NCBI RefSeq assembly: GCF_000739655.1 | Contig: NZ_BATR01000031.1 | Span: 62,001 to 126,000, forward strand | Source of the DNA: Verrucomicrobium sp. BvORR106 | GTDB taxonomy: Bacteria > Verrucomicrobiota > Verrucomicrobiia > Verrucomicrobiales > Verrucomicrobiaceae | Length of the DNA stretch: 64,000 bases | Reading direction: 5' to 3' | Part shown: positions 62,861 to 64,000 of the stretch, piece after piece | How the letters are laid out: each line of letters opens with the position of its first letter | How positions within the stretch are numbered: the stretch's first letter is position 1 | Translations under genes and position numbers: made by a program | The notes under the pieces: generated by a model | The model's input: only the letters and a program-made list of their open reading frames with translations | The model's database searches: none | Told to the model about the DNA's origin: nothing

Positions 62861-63763
62861 GGGTAGCCCTTAAGATAGCATGCCCCCCTATTATATAAAG
62901 GGAATGGCTTTTGAGCAGGTCTCAGAGTGGCTGAAGAGGGGCAGGATTGTTCCACGTGGAACAATTTCAGACGAGGAAACGAGGTCTTCGGCGCACGCGA
63001 GGTGGATACGAGCGGGAGAAGGGTGGCTGCCTCGCGGATGATAATGTCTTGGGTGCGGCAGGAACGGTTGCCGCATCTCCTGAGTGACCTCCCCTACCTG
63101 CGTGGCTTGGGGCAACAACCAGGTCCCGCGGGGGTATCCTATGTGATGTTGTCACTTTCGGAGGCATTGGAACGGTTTGTAGAACTCTTTTAGAGCTCCA
63201 ACATCCCTGCGGTTTACCCGGGGTGGCGACCGCTTCGCAGTCTGACCCTGAGCTGTTTTGTATCAGGCCGTTGGCGTGAAGCTTCCCTAAGGCCCTTCAT
63301 CAATCCAGGACACAGATGGACTGTGACTCAGCCTGCCTGGGGTTCATGTTCTTAAGGGGAAGTCGGAAGGTTGCAGACGTGCGACTGAACAGGTTGAAAC
63401 CTGTGACTACTTTTAGGCTCCCAAAGTGCGATGCGTCGTGCCTCGTGAATTGGTCGGCACTTGGTTAGTCGTTGAGTGACCTTCGAGAGAGGTTTCATCT
63501 CCTTGCCTTTGGATTGGGAGACCACCTATCTATTCAGACTTCAGGTCTGTAGGGAGATCTGACTACCGACTGACTCCACACTGAGTACCCGCACAGGGTT
63601 ACCAAATGCACAGCGGCCGGGTGTTGCTCCCCTTTCCTGAGTCCTTCACTCCTCACTTCTAACTCCTCACATCTTCCCCCCTCCTGTGTCTTTTTTGACT
63701 CCGAGAAGCGGGGCTTGCCTTGCCTCCCTTTCTCGGTACACTTCGCGCTCCCTCTTACCTACC
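62861..63763. other. Intergenic region between mnmG and pdhA
   Basis: About 900 bp upstream of two divergent genes. Apart from the parS site, I see no DnaA-box run (TTATCCACA-type) and no convincing gene. An 88-codon plus-strand frame (62927-63193) that ends in SEALERFVELF is possible but overlaps parS and matches no family. A CTCCTCACTTCTAACTCCTC simple repeat is at 63649-63668. This is where promoters for mnmG and pdhA should lie. Confidence 0.45.
62948..62963. promoter_or_regulatory. Second parS-like centromere site, upstream of mnmG
   Basis: The same perfect palindrome TGTTCCACGTGGAACA, again with TT...AA flanks (62947-62964). It lies 857 bp from the first, in the upstream gap of mnmG. 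Confidence 0.87.
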
Positions 63764-64000
63764 ATGGCAAAGACCGCTACAGCCCCTCTCAAATACGCGG
63801 ATGCTCCGATCAACACCTCGATGACGGCGGAGCAGAAGATCAAGCTTTACACCGACATCTGCCGCATCCGACGTTTCGAGCAAATTGCCTTGAAGTTTTA
63901 CAACGCGGGCAAGATGGGTGGTTTCCTCCACCTGTACATCGGTCAGGAATCCGTTGCTGCCGGTTGCGCCTCCCTCATGGGAGAGAACGACCACATGATC
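63764..64000 (+). CDS. pdhA: Pyruvate dehydrogenase E1 alpha subunit, partial (5' end)
   Basis: The first 79 codons of a gene that runs off the window. It begins MAKTATAPLKYADAPINTSM and continues with ICRIRRFEQIALKFYNAGKM and GGFLHLYIGQESVAAG, the start of the thiamin-diphosphate-binding E1 alpha domain. GGFLHLYIGQE is the usual PdhA/AcoA signature. The start ATG at 63764 is supported by the alignment start of the family. It should pair with the pdhC found at 50.3 kb; a pdhB gene probably follows outside. Confidence 0.9.
   Translation, partial: MAKTATAPLKYADAPINTSMTAEQKIKLYTDICRIRRFEQIALKFYNAGKMGGFLHLYIGQESVAAGCASLMGENDHMI

Noticed and set aside
62927-63193. 88-codon plus-strand frame upstream of pdhA as a gene
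   Set aside because: It runs over the parS site and has no recognisable domain. The opposite strand has a similar-sized frame, so chance is likely.
63194-63763. Replication origin with DnaA boxes near the parS sites
   Set aside because: No TTATCCACA-type boxes or clear AT-rich unwinding region found in this gap or in the other gaps near mnmG.

Overview
This 64 kb window looks like a piece of a GC-rich chromosome from the phylum Verrucomicrobiota, probably of the Verrucomicrobium/Prosthecobacter/Roseimicrobium type. That placement is an inference. It rests on the gene mix (planctomycete-type cytochrome plus WD40 protein, ceramidase-like and GHL10-like exported hydrolases, Tat-exported FAD and TIM-barrel enzymes), the weak or absent Shine-Dalgarno sequences, and the style of short intergenic repeats. 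No rRNA, phage, insertion sequence or CRISPR array was seen. There is one tRNA (tRNA-His).

Layout. 0-3 kb: a GAF-SpoIIE phosphatase with a STAS protein, then a lipoprotein with a clear terminator. 3-14 kb: a fused exonuclease/ATP-dependent DNA ligase, a PQQ-type sugar dehydrogenase, an MFS transporter, a Tat-exported FAD protein, a NYN-LOTUS protein, an SBF-type symporter and a ceramidase-like hydrolase. 14-20 kb: LacI and MarR regulators, a TIM-barrel isomerase, a three-gene membrane set (CPBP protease with zinc ribbon, GYF_2 protein, membrane protein) and an OGG1-type glycosylase. 20-23.6 kb: a TonB-ExbB-ExbD operon and peptide deformylase. 23.7-29.9 kb: a complete seven-gene Nit1C nitrilase cluster on the minus strand. 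30-42.7 kb: exported M1 peptidase with HEAT repeats, a TPR/coiled-coil protein, a one-heme protein, a ribokinase with an acidic tail, a degenerate aldo/keto reductase, GHL10, alanine racemase and DUF1802. 42.9-51.6 kb: tRNA-His, rnc, aroC, gatB, pyrE, a cytochrome-WD40 protein and pdhC. 52-57.6 kb: a minus-strand run rsmE-LOG-membrane protein-rmlA-DUF2007-tmk-rmlB, followed on the plus strand by GDP-fucose synthase. 59.4-61 kb: 1.6 kb without convincing genes. 61-64 kb: mnmG with two perfect parS-like palindromes (one inside the gene, one just upstream), then the start of pdhA running off the window.

How it fits together. The most coherent system is Nit1C: a nitrilase, radical SAM protein, flavoprotein, acetyltransferase, AIR-synthase-like protein and two small conserved proteins. 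It has been linked to nitrogen starvation and cyanide assimilation, but its chemistry is unresolved as far as I know. The fused nuclease-ligase joins two activities normally encoded as neighbouring genes. rmlA, tmk and rmlB together cover dTMP phosphorylation to dTDP-sugar formation, and with fcl suggest surface-polysaccharide synthesis. The parS pair beside mnmG suggests this end lies near the replication origin. The intergenic spaces carry several repeat families, including a 130-bp element present twice in opposite orientations and a 203-bp element bounded by long inverted repeats.
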